5,009 nucleotides of DNA from Candidatus Fermentithermobacillaceae bacterium UBA3907 (lineage in GTDB: Bacteria > Bacillota > Sulfobacillia > Fermentithermobacillales > Fermentithermobacillaceae). The notes under the pieces were generated by a model. It was not told where the DNA came from. It did no database searches and saw only the letters and a program-made list of their open reading frames with translations. Where the stretch lies: assembly GCA_002391545.1 (NCBI GenBank), contig DGFF01000002.1, positions 1 through 5,009 of the forward strand. Direction: 5' to 3'. How positions within the stretch are numbered: position 1 is the stretch's first letter; every line of letters begins with the position of its first letter. A program made the translations under genes and the position numbers. Of this stretch, positions 1 to 5,009 are shown one piece after another.

Positions 1-5
1 TGATG

Positions 6-175
6 GGCCACTTTTCTTTCTGGAGGTGTGTTGCTCACCGGAAGTGGCTCACGCCGTAGGCCACTTTTCTTTCTGGAGGTGTGTTGCTGACTGAAAGTGG
101 CTCACGCCGTAGGCCACTCTTCCTTCTTAAGGCGTGCTCCTTTATCAAAGGTGGCCTATGTAATAGGCCACTTCC
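6..175. repeat. Tandem repeat array, about 53-bp unit, 3 copies plus a partial fourth
   Basis: Units begin with GGCCAC at 6, 59, 112 and 166, so the period is 53, 53 and 54 bp. Units 1 and 2 differ at only about three positions, all near 34-40 and 87-93. Unit 3 keeps the ends but has a diverged centre, and unit 4 stops after about 10 bases. Each full unit starts with GCCACTT and contains the complement AAGTGGC about 35 bp later (7-13 with 42-48; 60-67 with 94-101; 112-117 with 151-156), so each can fold into a hairpin with a loop of roughly 25-35 nt. The units are too alike along their whole length to be CRISPR repeats with spacers. No function is recognised. It could be an extragenic palindromic repeat family or part of a structured RNA. 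Confidence 0.9.
149..173. repeat. Strong short-loop hairpin at the end of the repeat array
   Basis: GTGGCCTAT (151-159) and ATAGGCCAC (163-171) form a perfect 9-bp inverted repeat around a 3-nt loop, and two further pairs (one a G-U wobble) extend it to 149-173. No T-run follows on either strand, so it is not a textbook intrinsic terminator. The arm at 151-156 can instead pair with 112-117 inside unit 3, giving two mutually exclusive structures. It may end or insulate a transcript from the left, but that is inference. Confidence 0.75.
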
Positions 176-356
176 TCACTAAAAACAGTTCATGTCATCT
201 CCGTTGCCGATACCCAGTACCAGTCGAGAATACACTCGCCTATTGAAGCAGGTAAATTCGCCCACTCTATGGAAATTAACACACAAAAGAAAATTCTCCT
301 ATATGAATATAAAAACCGGTGTTTATTAGCATTGGTGGAAGAAAAGAGATGGTACT
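176..356. other. Non-coding interval upstream of the 383-residue gene
   Basis: This 181-bp stretch lies between the repeat array and the first gene. It becomes A-rich towards the gene and contains the candidate promoter at 276-305. A 45-codon ATG frame (192-329) is present but lacks a ribosome binding site and any recognised similarity, so it is not called as a gene. No terminator, tRNA or riboswitch-like structure was seen. Confidence 0.6.
276..305 (+). promoter_or_regulatory. Possible sigma-A type promoter for the 383-residue gene and amidase
   Basis: TTAACA (276-281) matches the -35 consensus at five of six positions. TATATG (300-305) matches the -10 consensus at four of six after an 18-bp spacer, in A/T-rich DNA. 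The distance to the ATG at 357 would leave a leader of about 45 nt. An alternative pair, TTGAAG at 243-248 with a weak -10 near 265-271, fits less well. This is a prediction by eye only. Confidence 0.35.
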
Positions 357-1508
357 ATGGCTTCATCTGAAGAAAGTTTAAACTGTTGGCGCTCGATTAT
401 ACATAAAGGGCGCGTTACCTCTACATACAAAATGGCACTTGGCTTCGCTATAGCGCGACTGGTCGAAGAAGGGAAAAGGCAAGTTTCTATGGAAGAACTT
501 GCCCGACTTTTCTTTGAAATCTATCTTGAACGACTTAAGTATGATATGCCCCAGAACTCCAACCCCGCTCAACTTACTGTGGTTGAACAAGCTATCAATA
601 AGTACAAAGAAGGTTCATTTACCGAGGAAGAGGCCATACATGCTATCGAAAAAGAGGGGTTCACGTACGTTTTAGATGCATTTCACCGGTTGCCTGAAGG
701 CGAGTCTCCCATTAAGTTTTATCACCGCACTGGATTGGGCATAATGCTGACTGATGCTGCGTACAGAGTATTTTGGTCATCAGAGAAGGATTATGTTATG
801 TGTGAGATGGACGCAAGGTGGAGCGAATTGGAGGAGGGCTTTGCTCGCAAGAGCCTAGGGAGTAACGTACTAACATGGGTGGCGAGCAACAAGTCGGCGA
901 CCGGGGCAGATAGCCTTGGGTGGTGCAGGGCTAACGCTTCGGAAGGCTCTATTACCCATATTGGAGATGGCGTGAGAGACTTTGCAGATAGAATTGCCAG
1001 TGACCTTTCAGCCGGATACAAAGTGGCACTAGGTTTTGAACATCCTTTGTACATAGATGTCCCCAAGAATCCAGATCAAAAGGCCATATTTCTAGAAAAA
1101 GAAAGTAGTGTGGCCCAGGGTCCACGTTCTGAGCGGCGCTTTGGTTGCTCGCCGAGGAGCACCTTTGCCCCCGGTCTTTCTGAAACCGCATGGGTACTTG
1201 AGAAAGTAAGAATCGGAACGGCACGAGAGATCACTCCCGCATTTGGGTGGCGGCGCTTCATAGACGCAAAAGGCAATCTGTTCATCTGGGAAGCATTAAT
1301 AACGAGCGACAAAAGAAATTGGCAGACAAGCACCAATGCAGAACTGGCTGCTCGCTCATTTCTTAGACTATATCCGCGGATGCCCGTGCCAGAGATATCC
1401 GAAGGTAGCGTTCCTTTTTCTTTGGCGGCAGCTGCATTGATGTGGGCAGGTTTTCCCGTAAGCAGAGAAGCTCTTTACTCACCATGTGTGACGGTGAAAG
1501 CAAGTTAA
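357..1508 (+). CDS. Uncharacterised 383-aa protein; HNH-associated-like N-terminal region joined to a putative RNase H-like (DUF429-like) region
   Basis: No named gene is recognised. Residues about 8-165 are mostly helical and charged. The pattern CWRSII, then TYKMALGFAIARL (23-35), then ELARLFFEIY (47-56), LDAFHRL (106-112), GIMLTD (128-133) and ARWSELEEGF (153-162) resembles, from memory, the region preceding the nuclease domain in some HNH endonuclease-like proteins. No HNH motif is present here. Residues about 170-340 read like a predicted RNase H-fold nuclease: a beta strand at 171-176, WCRA (189-192), VALGFEHPL (223-231), GLSETAWVL (273-281), LFIWEA (308-313) and NAELAARSF (327-335). 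The position expected to carry Asp in the first strand is Val/Ala (175-176), and the late Asp position is Asn327, so catalysis is doubtful. There is no signal peptide or membrane segment, so it is probably cytoplasmic. The start is supported by the motif at residues 10-25, although its ribosome binding site is weak (GAGATGG at 346-352). The amidase gene follows after 15 bp. The coding call is firm; the domain reading is inference. Confidence 0.85.
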   Translation: MASSEESLNCWRSIIHKGRVTSTYKMALGFAIARLVEEGKRQVSMEELARLFFEIYLERLKYDMPQNSNPAQLTVVEQAINKYKEGSFTEEEAIHAIEKEGFTYVLDAFHRLPEGESPIKFYHRTGLGIMLTDAAYRVFWSSEKDYVMCEMDARWSELEEGFARKSLGSNVLTWVASNKSATGADSLGWCRANASEGSITHIGDGVRDFADRIASDLSAGYKVALGFEHPLYIDVPKNPDQKAIFLEKESSVAQGPRSERRFGCSPRSTFAPGLSETAWVLEKVRIGTAREITPAFGWRRFIDAKGNLFIWEALITSDKRNWQTSTNAELAARSFLRLYPRMPVPEISEGSVPFSLAAAALMWAGFPVSREALYSPCVTVKAS

Positions 1509-1510
1509 TC

Positions 1511-1516
1511 AGGAGG
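1511..1516 (+). promoter_or_regulatory. Ribosome binding site of the amidase gene
   Basis: A perfect AGGAGG lies 7 nt before the ATG at 1524, inside the 15-bp gap after the upstream stop codon. It fixes the amidase start ahead of the internal Met codons 23 and 24. It is much stronger than the site in front of the upstream gene, so the amidase may be translated more efficiently from a shared message. Confidence 0.9.
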
Positions 1517-1523
1517 GATTTTA

Positions 1524-2996
1524 ATGTATGAAAAGGCGAATGCAATTTGCAGTTTGTTGGAAGAAGCCACGATCGCAGAACTACAAGAAATGATGACGTC
1601 AGGTGAACTGACGTCTAGGGACTTAGTAAAGGCGTACATATTGCGTATAGGTCTTTACGATAAAAATGGACCCAAGATCAACTCGGTTTTGGAACTTAAC
1701 CCGGAAGCATTGTTTATCGCGGAAGCGCTCGATGTAGAAAGACAGAAAAAAGGACCTAGAGGTCCTCTTCACGGTATACCTGTTTTGGTCAAAGACAACA
1801 TTGATACCGACGATATGATGCATACAAGCGCCGGTTCTTTAGCTCTAGAGAATTCCTACGCGCCAGATGACGCTTTTATCATAAAGAAGCTGCGAAAAGC
1901 GGGAGCAGTTATTCTAGGAAAAGCCAACATGACTGAATGGGCGAATTTTATGACAGAGAATATGCCCAACGGATTTAGTTCTCGAGGTGGACAGGTGAGA
2001 AATCCGTATGGTCCAGGCATATTCGATGTTGGCGGTTCAAGTTCTGGATCAGGAGCGGCTGTAGCCGCAAATTTTTGTTCAGTCGCTATAGGGACTGAAA
2101 CCTCAGGATCCATTCTCAATCCGGCTTGTAACAACTCTGTGGTAGGGATCAAACCCACTGTGGGCCTTGCAAGCCGTACAGGCGTGATTCCAATCTCCCA
2201 TGTGCAAGATACTCCCGGACCCTTGGCAAGGACTGTTGAAGATGCAGCTATCCTCTTGGGAGCAATCGCAGGTGTCGATGAAAACGACGTTGCTACTTGG
2301 TCTAACTGCAGTAGAATTTATGACGATTATACGCAGTTTTTAGGTAAAGATGGTCTCAAGGGAGCTCGAATTGGCATTCCAACGTCCTTTTTAGAAAAAC
2401 TTGATGAGGAGCAACGCAGAATATTCACTGATGTACAAGAGGCCGTGAAAGAGGCAGGGGCCATTATCGTAGAGGTAGATATGCCGCCTCCTCAGCCATG
2501 GCAATCACGAAGTCTAGTGTACGAATTCAAACCGAGCATAAACAGATACTTGTCTCGCTTGTCGCCTAACGTGCCTATTCATTCGCTCAAGGAACTAATC
2601 GAGTTTAACAAGGGTAAACCGGCAAGAATGCTCAAGTATGGCCAGACTGTATTGATTGAGTCTGAGCAAACCAGCGGCACCCTAACGGAACCTGAGTACA
2701 TTCAAGGAAGGCTCAAGGAGGAAGAAGAGTCTAGGCAGGAAGGGATTGACCGCGCATTGAAACAAAGCGGAGCAGATGCTCTCTTGTTTCCCGGTCTGAT
2801 GAATGCGGCAATCTCTGCCAGGGCAGGGTATCCGTCTATTTCAGTTCCTGCAGGGTACACAGGATCAGGCCGCCCTGTAGGCGTCACCTTTGCAGGAGGA
2901 GCCTATTCAGAGCCTGTGCTTATTAGATTTGCGTATGCGTTTGAGCAGATCACAAAAGTGAGGAAGCCGCCCAACTTGGACGTTCCTGAGATTTAG
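1524..2996 (+). CDS. Amidase signature family hydrolase (490 aa)
   Basis: It hydrolyses a carbon-nitrogen amide bond, but the substrate cannot be told from sequence. The amidase-signature fold is clear over the full length. The catalytic triad is Lys90 in PVLVKDNID, the bridging Ser172 in GGSSSGSG (170-177), and the nucleophile Ser196 in GTETSGSI (190-197). The 24-residue spacing between the two serines equals that in fatty acid amide hydrolase and malonamidase E2. Other family marks are SGELTSRDLVKAY (26-38), GGQVRNPYG (155-163), VVGIKPTVGL (206-215), DTPGPLARTVEDAA (229-242) and the C-terminal SVPAGYTGSGRPVGVTF (440-456). Length is normal for the family. No signal peptide is seen, so it is probably cytoplasmic. 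It could be taken for GatA, but no gatC or gatB is adjacent and the GGQVRNPYG stretch suits the general amidase branch better. It is probably co-transcribed with the 383-residue gene and ends 6 bp from the convergent galT. No frameshift or missing key residue was found. Confidence 0.95.
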   Translation: MYEKANAICSLLEEATIAELQEMMTSGELTSRDLVKAYILRIGLYDKNGPKINSVLELNPEALFIAEALDVERQKKGPRGPLHGIPVLVKDNIDTDDMMHTSAGSLALENSYAPDDAFIIKKLRKAGAVILGKANMTEWANFMTENMPNGFSSRGGQVRNPYGPGIFDVGGSSSGSGAAVAANFCSVAIGTETSGSILNPACNNSVVGIKPTVGLASRTGVIPISHVQDTPGPLARTVEDAAILLGAIAGVDENDVATWSNCSRIYDDYTQFLGKDGLKGARIGIPTSFLEKLDEEQRRIFTDVQEAVKEAGAIIVEVDMPPPQPWQSRSLVYEFKPSINRYLSRLSPNVPIHSLKELIEFNKGKPARMLKYGQTVLIESEQTSGTLTEPEYIQGRLKEEEESRQEGIDRALKQSGADALLFPGLMNAAISARAGYPSISVPAGYTGSGRPVGVTFAGGAYSEPVLIRFAYAFEQITKVRKPPNLDVPEI

Positions 2997-3002
2997 GTTA
3001 AA

Positions 3003-4652
3003 TTAAGCAGGTTGTGTCTTGAAATTGCAGGTTTCTATGAACCGTTCAAATGCTTTTTTACCTGAAAGGTCTCGTTTGAACACGCCTGCGTCTGAAAGAA
3101 CACATATAAATTTTTGACCAACTGACGATTTCAAAACTTGATCAGCTTCGTCAGAAGATAGGTTATTGCCATAATGGGTCACTAGTTCATCTATCCAATG
3201 TTTGTGTTTATACAACATATGTTTTTCGTTTTGCTCATGGCTGCTGTGATTCTCAGAATCCCAATGGGGCACAGGTATTTCGCCGCAAAGAATCTTTTTT
3301 ATTTCCTTCAGTTCTTTATCAAGCCGACCCGGGAGAATCGCCAATCCCATGGCTTCGATTAAGCCGATGTTTTCTTTTTTGATGTGATGGAGTTCTTCTC
3401 TAGGATGAAATATACCGTAAGGACGGGAGGGCGTAGTCCTGTTGTTTCTCAGGATCAAGTTCAGGACGAAATTTCCCTGGGGCTCTTTCCTTAAAGTGAC
3501 AGTAACATCGTTGTGGGGTACTTTTTCCGCATTCCCGCTGCTCATAGTGGTGCCGAGTCTGGTACAACCTTCTTCACCTTGGGTTAAAGTAAACGGAATT
3601 ATATCTGCGCTTCGATCTTCATATGTCTTCCATGTTTCGATTATGAGGGAACCGAGTTGAATCAGGGATTCTCTGTCTTGTCCTTCCAGCCTTATAACAG
3701 ACATGGGCCACTTTACAGTGCCTGCTTTTATTTGTGGAAACTCAGGATGGGTGAAAGCACATTCCAAAGGCGCCAAATCCAAAGGGAAAATTGTACGGCC
3801 ACCTTGGTAGTGGTCATGAGTTAGAATAGATCCTCCCACGATAGGGAGTCCTGCGTTGGATCCCAAGAAGTAGTGGGGGAATCCTTCGACGAAATGGAAC
3901 ATGCGCACTAACGCCCCCTGGTCAACTGCAAGGGGCCTATGCTCCTGGCTTAACAAGATACAATGTTCGTTGTAGTAGACGTAAGGGGAGTATTGAAAAT
4001 ACCATTGCTCTCCGCCTAGAACTAAAGGGATGACCCGCAGATTCTGTCTGGCCGGGTGGTCAATTCTCCCGCTGTATCCTACGTTTTCAACGCACAACTC
4101 ACATTTTGGGTAATTGCCTGGCTCAATTTTCAAACCTTCTGCTATATCTCGAGGGTCTTTTTCTGGTTTTGACAGATTAATAGTTATGATCAAGTTTCCA
4201 AATTCTGTAGGTGCAAGCCACTTATAGTTTTTCCCGATTCTATCTGTTCTAATGTAGTTTGACGCTTTGCACAGAGCGTAGAAATAGTCTGTAGCTTTTC
4301 TTATACCATCTTCTTCGGTATCTCGGAGTTGTGAGAAATGCCTAATCACTTCGGATTGTCTGGGAGTTAAGATGCCCATCACTCGCGTATCAAAAAGGTC
4401 TCTATATGCGATGGTATTGCGGGGTACCAGCCCTGTCTGGAATGCGTAATCTGTTATATCATTGAGGATTTCTGCTAAAACCGGTTCTCCTTGAGTTCGG
4501 TCACGATTTTCTTGCTCTTGCCCTAAGTCTACTTTCAAAAGGTCAGCAAGTTCGTTTCTTTTTTGGATGTAATCTGGCTCTTCTATAAGGCCGCTTTTGA
4601 TGGCATATCTTAGCAAACTATCGATAGATGTTACTATATTTGAGATTTCCAT
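3003..4652 (-). CDS. galT: UDP-glucose--hexose-1-phosphate uridylyltransferase, class II (GalT)
   Basis: It catalyses the exchange of UMP between UDP-glucose and galactose 1-phosphate, giving glucose 1-phosphate and UDP-galactose, in the cytoplasmic Leloir pathway. It is the Firmicutes-type class II enzyme. The active-site motif THDHYQGG spans residues 278-285; by analogy with the HPHxQ motif of class I enzymes, His281 is the uridylylated nucleophile, with His279 and Gln283 beside it. Other class II marks are ATDYFYALCKASNYIRTDRI (120-139), a CxxC pair at Cys184 and Cys187 in YPKCELCVENVGYSGR, LILRNNRT (399-406) and HHIKKENIGLIEAMGLAILP (422-441). At 549 residues it is somewhat longer than the roughly 500 usual for the class. 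The start fits the family N-terminus, with AAGGGGATAGG 6-16 nt upstream as ribosome binding site. No galK or galE lies beside it within the window, so it may be transcribed alone or with the gene entering from the right. Confidence 0.96.
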   Translation of the reverse strand: MEISNIVTSIDSLLRYAIKSGLIEEPDYIQKRNELADLLKVDLGQEQENRDRTQGEPVLAEILNDITDYAFQTGLVPRNTIAYRDLFDTRVMGILTPRQSEVIRHFSQLRDTEEDGIRKATDYFYALCKASNYIRTDRIGKNYKWLAPTEFGNLIITINLSKPEKDPRDIAEGLKIEPGNYPKCELCVENVGYSGRIDHPARQNLRVIPLVLGGEQWYFQYSPYVYYNEHCILLSQEHRPLAVDQGALVRMFHFVEGFPHYFLGSNAGLPIVGGSILTHDHYQGGRTIFPLDLAPLECAFTHPEFPQIKAGTVKWPMSVIRLEGQDRESLIQLGSLIIETWKTYEDRSADIIPFTLTQGEEGCTRLGTTMSSGNAEKVPHNDVTVTLRKEPQGNFVLNLILRNNRTTPSRPYGIFHPREELHHIKKENIGLIEAMGLAILPGRLDKELKEIKKILCGEIPVPHWDSENHSSHEQNEKHMLYKHKHWIDELVTHYGNNLSSDEADQVLKSSVGQKFICVLSDAGVFKRDLSGKKAFERFIETCNFKTQPA

Positions 4653-4658
4653 TTACAA

Positions 4659-4669
4659 CCTATCCCCTT
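4659..4669 (-). promoter_or_regulatory. Ribosome binding site of galT
   Basis: On the minus strand AAGGGGATAGG precedes the galT ATG. The GATAGG part ends 6 nt from the start and the AAGGGG part 11 nt from it, so pairing with 16S rRNA is moderate rather than ideal. No better in-frame start with a stronger site was seen nearby. Confidence 0.5.
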
Positions 4670-4735
4670 GTTTGCGATTACTAAGGAAAGAGCCTTTTAG
4701 TCTACATGGTCTCTTTTAATTTGCTCCTCTATTAA

Positions 4736-4767
4736 ATAATAGCAGAACCTAATTACTAGATGCTCAA
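4736..4767 (-). promoter_or_regulatory. Possible galT promoter with extended -10
   Basis: Read on the minus strand, TGCTATTAT (4744 down to 4736) is an extended -10 box, TATTAT matching the consensus at five of six positions with a TG one base upstream. A partial -35, TTGAGC (4767 down to 4762), sits 20 bp away, which is longer than ideal; extended -10 promoters tolerate this. Transcription would begin near 4729, leaving a leader of about 75 nt before galT. Prediction by eye. Confidence 0.45.
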
Positions 4768-4776
4768 CCTAACTAG
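4746..4776. repeat. Direct repeat overlapping the galT promoter spacer, candidate operator
   Basis: AACCTAA occurs at 4746-4752 and again at 4766-4772, exactly 20 bp apart (about two helical turns). Each copy is followed within a few bases by CTAG (4756-4759 and 4773-4776). The pair covers the proposed -35 and spacer, a position suited to a regulator binding one face of the DNA. The family of any such regulator is unknown. Confidence 0.4.
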
Positions 4777-4784
4777 TTGCGCAA
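4777..4784. promoter_or_regulatory. Palindrome TTGCGCAA upstream of the galT promoter
   Basis: A perfect 8-bp palindrome with a central CG-type step lies just upstream of the proposed -35, within the near-symmetric AGTTGCGCAAACT. LacI/GalR-type operators are palindromes with a central CG or GC step, so it could be a half-strength operator, but eight bases also arise by chance. Confidence 0.25.
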
Positions 4785-4852
4785 ACTTCTACCACCTCAT
4801 TTTTACTGCTCGCTAATACGCACCTAGTGTATTCCTTCTAATGCTGCCTTTT

Positions 4853-5009
4853 TCAAACGCTCTGAAAACAAATAAACACACCAAAAAGAGAAGAAAAGAG
4901 CATACCAGGAAAAAGGGTCATGGGAATATCAACTGTGCGTTCTAACTCATGCCCATCAGGGGTAATGACCTGGAAAAGCATTATCCGAGGCTCTGTAGTT
5001 GGGTCTTCT
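4853..5009 (-). CDS. Partial C-terminal end of an unrecognised protein, possible membrane anchor
   Basis: A minus-strand frame enters at the right edge and runs 51 codons to a TGA at 4853-4855; the beginning lies outside the window. The visible part starts with a polar stretch (DPTTEPRIMLFQVITPDGHE) and continues as a beta-like segment with the sequence ERTVDIPM. It ends in the hydrophobic run LFPGMLFSSLFGVFICF, which could be a C-terminal transmembrane helix. The composition looks protein-like and is more natural than the opposing plus-strand frame over the same bases. The family is not recognised. It lies in the same direction as galT, 200 bp upstream, so it could be co-transcribed with it, but the promoter-like sequence between them argues for separate control. 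Confidence 0.5.
   Translation of the reverse strand, partial: EDPTTEPRIMLFQVITPDGHELERTVDIPMTLFPGMLFSSLFGVFICFQSV

Larger units (their letters stand above)
4653..4852. other. Intergenic leader between the right-edge gene and galT
   Basis: These 200 bp contain no open frame of note. They carry the galT ribosome binding site, candidate promoter and repeats listed separately, plus a weak imperfect hairpin at 4681-4700 (CTAAGG against CCTTTTAG) that would lie in the galT leader. No T-run terminator for the right-hand gene was found directly after its stop at 4853. Confidence 0.6.

Noticed and set aside
6..175. CRISPR array
   Set aside because: Identity between units 1 and 2 extends over the whole 53 bp, with no unique spacers, and there are no cas genes.
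192..329. 45-codon plus-strand frame in the same phase as the downstream gene
   Set aside because: It has no ribosome binding site and no recognised similarity, lies across the proposed promoter and ends in TAG before the real start, so it is most likely chance.
378..1545. Several minus-strand open frames of 60-91 codons opposite the 383-residue gene and the amidase start
   Set aside because: They lie wholly or mostly antisense to well-supported coding regions and show no motifs or ribosome binding sites, so they are shadow frames.
1594..1615. Inverted repeat TGACGTCA ... TGACGTC
   Set aside because: It lies inside the amidase gene and encodes the family-conserved TSGELTS stretch, so codon repetition explains it.
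1751..1766. Hairpin AGGACC-TAGA-GGTCCT
   Set aside because: It is a 6-bp stem within the amidase coding region (GPRGPLHG) with no regulatory context.
3703..3714. ATGGGCCACTTT, matching the start of the repeat array at 3-14
   Set aside because: The 12-bp match does not extend to the rest of the unit and encodes KWPM in galT, so it is a coincidence and not a dispersed copy.
4920..5009. Plus-strand ATG frame open to the right edge, with an A-rich GGG upstream
   Set aside because: It is antisense to the minus-strand partial frame, its serine-rich translation looks like a shadow, and only 30 codons are visible.

Overview
The window looks like a chromosomal stretch from a Gram-positive, low-to-moderate-GC bacterium, most likely a Firmicute of the clostridial type. 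The evidence is a class II (Firmicutes-type) galactose-1-phosphate uridylyltransferase, a strong AGGAGG ribosome binding site, and compact spacing. No genus can be named from the sequence alone. There are no RNA genes, CRISPR arrays or recognisable insertion sequences.

Layout. Positions 6-175 hold a tandem repeat of about 53 bp. Two copies are nearly identical, a third is diverged and a fourth is cut short, and the copies have interleaved hairpin potential. Positions 176-356 are non-coding and carry a possible promoter. A two-gene plus-strand unit follows: an uncharacterised 383-residue protein (357-1508) and, 15 bp later, a 490-residue amidase-signature hydrolase (1524-2996). Only 6 bp beyond the amidase stop, a minus-strand class II galT ends (3003-4652), so these genes converge tail to tail without a visible terminator. 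A leader of 200 bp (4653-4852) with promoter-like and operator-like sequence separates galT from the last 51 codons of another minus-strand reading frame that enters from the right edge.

Function. GalT belongs to the Leloir pathway, exchanging uridylyl groups between galactose and glucose 1-phosphates; no galK or galE is visible beside it. The amidase has an intact Lys-Ser-Ser triad but an unknown substrate. The 383-residue protein is the most interesting item. Its N-terminal half resembles, from memory, the helical region that precedes the nuclease domain in a group of HNH endonuclease-like proteins. Its C-terminal half resembles a predicted RNase H-like (DUF429-like) domain, and some acidic positions expected there seem to be replaced. 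These two assignments are inferences and have not been tested by search. The close linkage of this protein to an amidase could mark an undescribed two-gene module, or could simply be operon packing.
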